This document shows positions 6,485 through 8,428 of a stretch of DNA of 8,428 bases, piece after piece. Position 1 is the stretch's first letter, and every line of letters begins with the position of its first letter. The notes below the pieces were generated by a model. That model saw only the letters and a program-made list of their open reading frames with translations. It had not been told where the DNA came from and did no database searches. Position numbers and translations under genes: made by a program. The stretch covers positions 1 through 8,428 of the forward strand of contig JAJYAH010000273.1 of assembly GCA_021779635.1 (NCBI GenBank). Reading direction: 5' to 3'. The DNA comes from Pseudomonadota bacterium. GTDB lineage: Bacteria > Pseudomonadota > Alphaproteobacteria > Rhizobiales > Xanthobacteraceae.

Positions 6485-6806
6485 GTGCCATCTCCTGCGT
6501 GCCGGGTTGATGGCTAATTCCTAGTTGACATGACGAGGCTTCGATATTTCGCGTCTTATCTTAGGGAAGGCGCCTTAAGTACTTAACCGGAGGCTCCGTT
6601 CTGCTGTAAGCGAGCTTCGACACTTGGCATGAAACTTCCTTACAACCGCAAAAATCCAGCCAACTGCACGGGGCAGGTCACCTTGTGCCGGGTCGCCCGA
6701 TAAGACATGCTTCTGTTTCTGAAGGGAAATGATCGGCAAAAGCGTCTGTCAATTGGGCGACATAATCTCTTTCGGGGATCCAGTTTCGGTGTCTTTTGAG
6801 GCCTCG
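6485..6806. promoter_or_regulatory. Divergent control region, fixK / kinase stub
   Basis: 322 nt between fixK and the plus-strand stub. Besides the fixK ribosome binding site and the palindromic site at 6567-6586, no gene is seen. No TTGAN-N4-NTCAA box is present, so direct FixK autoregulation is not supported here. Confidence 0.5.
6567..6586 (-). promoter_or_regulatory. Overlapping palindromes, possible FixJ site for fixK
   Basis: The perfect palindrome TTAAGTACTTAA (6575-6586) overlaps another, AAGGCGCCTT (6567-6576). Read on the minus strand the region gives TTAAGTACTTAAGG and then TTCCCTAA, which resembles the AAGTA-plus-CCCTTA pattern of FixJ-binding sites in rhizobial fixK promoters. 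It is centred about 95 nt before the fixK start, so a transcript start about 40-50 nt downstream of the site would leave a normal leader. The palindromes are seen directly; the FixJ assignment is inference. Confidence 0.45.
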
Positions 6807-7061
6807 ATGCCCAGCGCAATTCCGGCGAATGCCGCGATTTGGAGAGTGGCACTTCCTAACCGGGTGTTTGCACTCATCGCTGCTGCCCTGGCGCTGGCTA
6901 TTCTGGCAGCCCTGGCTTTGTCCTTGAATTTGTCGCGCCTCAAAGAAGGTTTCAACTGGGTCCAGCATACAAACGAAGTGTTGCGCGAAATTTCTGCGGT
7001 GGAGCGCGCCCTGCTGGAAACAGAATCGGCAGAGCGCGGCTACCTGTTGGATGGCGAATGA
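6807..7061 (+). pseudogene. CHASE3 sensor histidine kinase, truncated to its N-terminal stub
   Basis: 84 residues: a short cytoplasmic lead, one membrane helix (about residues 20-40, FALIAAALALAILAALAL), and the beginning of an extracytoplasmic CHASE3 domain (WVQHTNEVLREISAVE, then ETESAERGYLL). In intact kinases this RGYLLTG signature is about one third into CHASE3 and is followed by the rest of CHASE3, a second membrane helix, and PAS, HisKA and ATPase domains. Here it ends at LLDGE and TGA, and the FixJ-like gene begins inside its last codons (11-nt overlap). A deletion that removed the rest of the kinase is the simplest reading. ATG 6807 is preferred because GAGG (6798-6801) lies five bases before it; ATG 6729 has its purine site only one base away. 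The stub cannot signal by itself as a kinase. Confidence 0.72.
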
Positions 7062-7656
7062 TCCAGTGGTCTATGTCATCGACGATGATGACGCGGCGCG
7101 GGATTCGCTCGCGTTTCTGCTTGGTAGTGCTCAATTCGTGGTCAATGCCTATGACTCTGCAAAGGCGTTCCTCGATGCGCTCCCGACACTTGAGCCAGGT
7201 TGCGTCATCAGCGACATCAGGATGCCGGAGACCGACGGCTTGGAACTCCTGAAACGTCTGAAAACCCGGAATATTGGATGGCCAATTGTCCTCATCACGG
7301 GGCACGTCGATTTTCCGTTGGCGATCGAAGCTATAAGGCTTGGGGCCGCAGACCTCATCGAGAAGCGCTACGATGCCGACGCACTATTTGATGCAGTGCG
7401 GATTGGACTTAACCCGGTCGAAAATGTAGTCCCCCAGCCCAAGAAGGCAAAAATTGAGGAGAACATCGCGACCTTGTCCGGCCCTGAGCGTCTGGTCCTG
7501 GATGCCGTCGTCGCCGGGCACCCCGGTGAGATTGTCGCTGAACGGCTCGGCATCAGCAAACGTGGTGTGGAAGTACATCGGGCCAATATCATGACCAAAT
7601 TGCATGCGGAAAGCCTGTCCCAGCTTGTGCGCATGGTAGTCATTGCCACCACTTAA
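7051..7656 (+). CDS. FixJ-like response regulator (receiver plus LuxR HTH)
   Basis: A 201-residue two-domain regulator of the NarL/FixJ family. The receiver domain (about 5-120) has the acidic pair Asp11-Asp12, the phospho-acceptor Asp55 (SDIRMPETDG), Thr83 in LITGH and Lys105. The conserved Lys-Pro that follows in FixJ (EKPF) is EKRY here, so the usual proline is lost. A linker (121-141) leads to the LuxR-type HTH (142-197, LSGPERLVLDAVV ... GISKRGVEVHRANIMTKL), which departs from FixJ consensus at LTPRE and RTVE. It is a FixJ paralogue rather than the main FixJ. It overlaps the truncated kinase by 11 nt, so its own sensor appears lost; it has only a weak ribosome site and may depend on coupling to the stub. 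Another histidine kinase may now drive it. Confidence 0.92.
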   Translation: MANDPVVYVIDDDDAARDSLAFLLGSAQFVVNAYDSAKAFLDALPTLEPGCVISDIRMPETDGLELLKRLKTRNIGWPIVLITGHVDFPLAIEAIRLGAADLIEKRYDADALFDAVRIGLNPVENVVPQPKKAKIEENIATLSGPERLVLDAVVAGHPGEIVAERLGISKRGVEVHRANIMTKLHAESLSQLVRMVVIATT

Positions 7657-7696
7657 GTCGACGCGGCGCGCGACGGCGCGAAATAGAACGTGTGGC

Positions 7697-7710
7697 TTGA
7701 CTTATATCAA
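7697..7710 (+). promoter_or_regulatory. FixK box upstream of the receiver-only regulator
   Basis: TTGACTTATATCAA fits TTGAN-N4-NTCAA with nine of ten bases of the ideal TTGAT/ATCAA half-sites. It is centred at 7703.5; with a class II activator site at -41.5 the transcript would start near 7745, which leaves a 24-base leader before GTG 7769 and lies downstream of the alternative ATG 7736. This is the best regulator site in the window and, with fixK 1.2 kb away, predicts FixK control of the gene that follows. Confidence 0.8.
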
Positions 7711-7768
7711 GCGAATCCCAGCATTTTTGTGGTTGATGATCTTTCAACCTAACGATTGGGGTGCGATT

Positions 7769-8167
7769 GTGATTCAGCCTTGCTCGACGGATAACGCAGG
7801 GCGCGTTCTTTTGGTGCTCGACGACGACGCCGCCGTCCGGGAGTCTCTCAAATTTTCTCTTGAGATCGAAGGGTTCGAGGTCCGCGACTATGCGTCGGCC
7901 CATGAATTGCTTGATGACAACAGCCTGCCAGCGTTCAGCTGCCTGATCGTCGACTATCACATGCCCGAGATGAGCGGCCTGGAGGTGATTGACAGGCTGC
8001 GTGAGAAACGAAAGCGGCTGCACGCAATCCTCATCACCGGCCATCCCGACCAAAGCATACGGGACGGCGCCGCGGCTGTTGGCGTCCCCATCGTCGAAAA
8101 GCCGTTTCAGAGGGGCGCATTGACCGACTGCATTCACAAAATGCTGGCCACAGCGAACGAAGAATAG
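7769..8167 (+). CDS. Single-domain response regulator (receiver only)
   Basis: A 132-residue CheY/FixJ-type receiver with no output domain. Acid pocket Asp18-Asp19 (VLDDDAAVRESL), phospho-acceptor Asp62 (VDYHMPEMSG), Thr90 (LITGH) and Lys111 (EKPF) are all intact, so it should be phosphorylated. Proteins of this type act through protein contact, as phosphate sinks or relay partners. In Bradyrhizobium diazoefficiens a single-receiver gene (bll2758) sits between fixJ and fixK2; this gene recalls that arrangement. The frame is open from 7643, but GTG 7769 is preferred: it follows the promoter start predicted from the FixK box, and GGGG lies about seven bases before it. ATG 7736 is possible but would lie upstream of that transcript start. 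It is 112 nt after the FixJ-like gene and 65 nt before the flavin reductase-like gene. Confidence 0.9.
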   Translation: MIQPCSTDNAGRVLLVLDDDAAVRESLKFSLEIEGFEVRDYASAHELLDDNSLPAFSCLIVDYHMPEMSGLEVIDRLREKRKRLHAILITGHPDQSIRDGAAAVGVPIVEKPFQRGALTDCIHKMLATANEE

Positions 8168-8232
8168 AGGTCTCTCTGGCCTTTTCCTGACTGTCCGGTT
8201 CTCGCCAACAGTTGCCCGAGGGGTATGCATTG

Positions 8233-8428
8233 ATGAAAGAACTGGCCCTGGCGAAGGTCTATCAATTGCTGGAACCGGGCCCGGTCGTGCTGCTGACCAC
8301 CACCCTTGACGGCCGCGCCAACGTCATGACGATGTCCTGGCACATGATGGTCGAGTTTGAGCCGCCGCTGATTGCCTGCGTGGTCAGCAGCGCCGATCAC
8401 AGCTTCGCGGCGCTGCGGGCGACAAAGG
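8233..8428 (+). CDS. Flavin reductase-like (FMN-binding) protein, 5' part
   Basis: The first 65 codons of a protein of the flavin reductase / FMN-binding split-barrel family (DIM6/NTAB type), which binds FMN and either reduces flavin with NAD(P)H or acts as an FMN oxidoreductase. The start MKELALAKVYQLLEPGPVVL runs into the first barrel strands and the signature VMTMSWHMMVEFEPPLIACV, where the Thr-Met-Ser-Trp segment and the following Pro-Pro-Leu-Ile strand line the flavin site. ATG 8233 has GAGGGG (8218-8223) nine bases upstream. It follows the receiver gene by 65 nt on the same strand, with no terminator seen, so it may share the FixK-dependent transcript. The gene continues beyond the right edge, so subfamily and length cannot be judged. 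Confidence 0.88.
   Translation, partial: MKELALAKVYQLLEPGPVVLLTTTLDGRANVMTMSWHMMVEFEPPLIACVVSSADHSFAALRATK

Noticed and set aside
6627..6641. Sigma-54-like promoter TGGCATGAAACTTCC before the kinase stub
   Set aside because: The GG at -24 fits, but the nearly invariant GC at -12 is CC here, so it was not called.
7640..8230. 196-residue minus-strand frame
   Set aside because: Antisense of the receiver-only regulator, which keeps all receiver catalytic residues.
1..8428. CRISPR array, tRNA/rRNA, insertion sequence or phage attachment site
   Set aside because: No regularly spaced repeats, no cloverleaf or rRNA signature, no transposase motif and no paired direct repeats were found by eye.

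Overview
The window looks like chromosomal DNA of an alphaproteobacterium in the Bradyrhizobium / Rhodopseudomonas group (Nitrobacteraceae). The evidence is a GC-rich base composition, a regulator that matches the FixK2 type down to its single redox-type cysteine, FixJ-like response regulators, a short DUF4167 protein, and small proteins of the kind seen in that group. Species cannot be set from the sequence alone.

Left part (1-3254): a secreted M28-family metallopeptidase runs off the left edge on the minus strand. Divergent from it, on the plus strand, is a two-gene unit: a Tat-exported flavin amine oxidase/dehydrogenase, then 39 nt later a small secreted c-type cytochrome. The pair reads as a periplasmic amine-oxidising system that passes electrons to cytochrome c rather than to oxygen.

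Middle part (3255-5535): gene-poor. It holds one short DUF4167-like gene (minus strand), a conserved 96-residue hypothetical protein (plus strand), several strong hairpins, and coding-like scraps without proper starts that may be gene remnants. A perfect FNR/FixK-type box at 5507-5520 stands next to no obvious target gene.

Right part (5536-8428): an oxygen/redox signalling cluster. On the minus strand is fixK (FixK2 type), followed by a 65-residue single-span membrane protein. On the plus strand, divergent from fixK, are a stub of a CHASE3 sensor kinase that stops after about 84 residues, a FixJ-like receiver-LuxR response regulator overlapping the stub by 11 nt, a good FixK box, a receiver-only response regulator, and the start of a flavin reductase-like gene that runs off the right edge. 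The likely logic is FixJ-type input to fixK through the palindromic site in the divergent promoter region, and FixK output to the receiver-only regulator through its box. The most unusual point is the apparent loss of nearly the whole sensor kinase just before the FixJ-like regulator.
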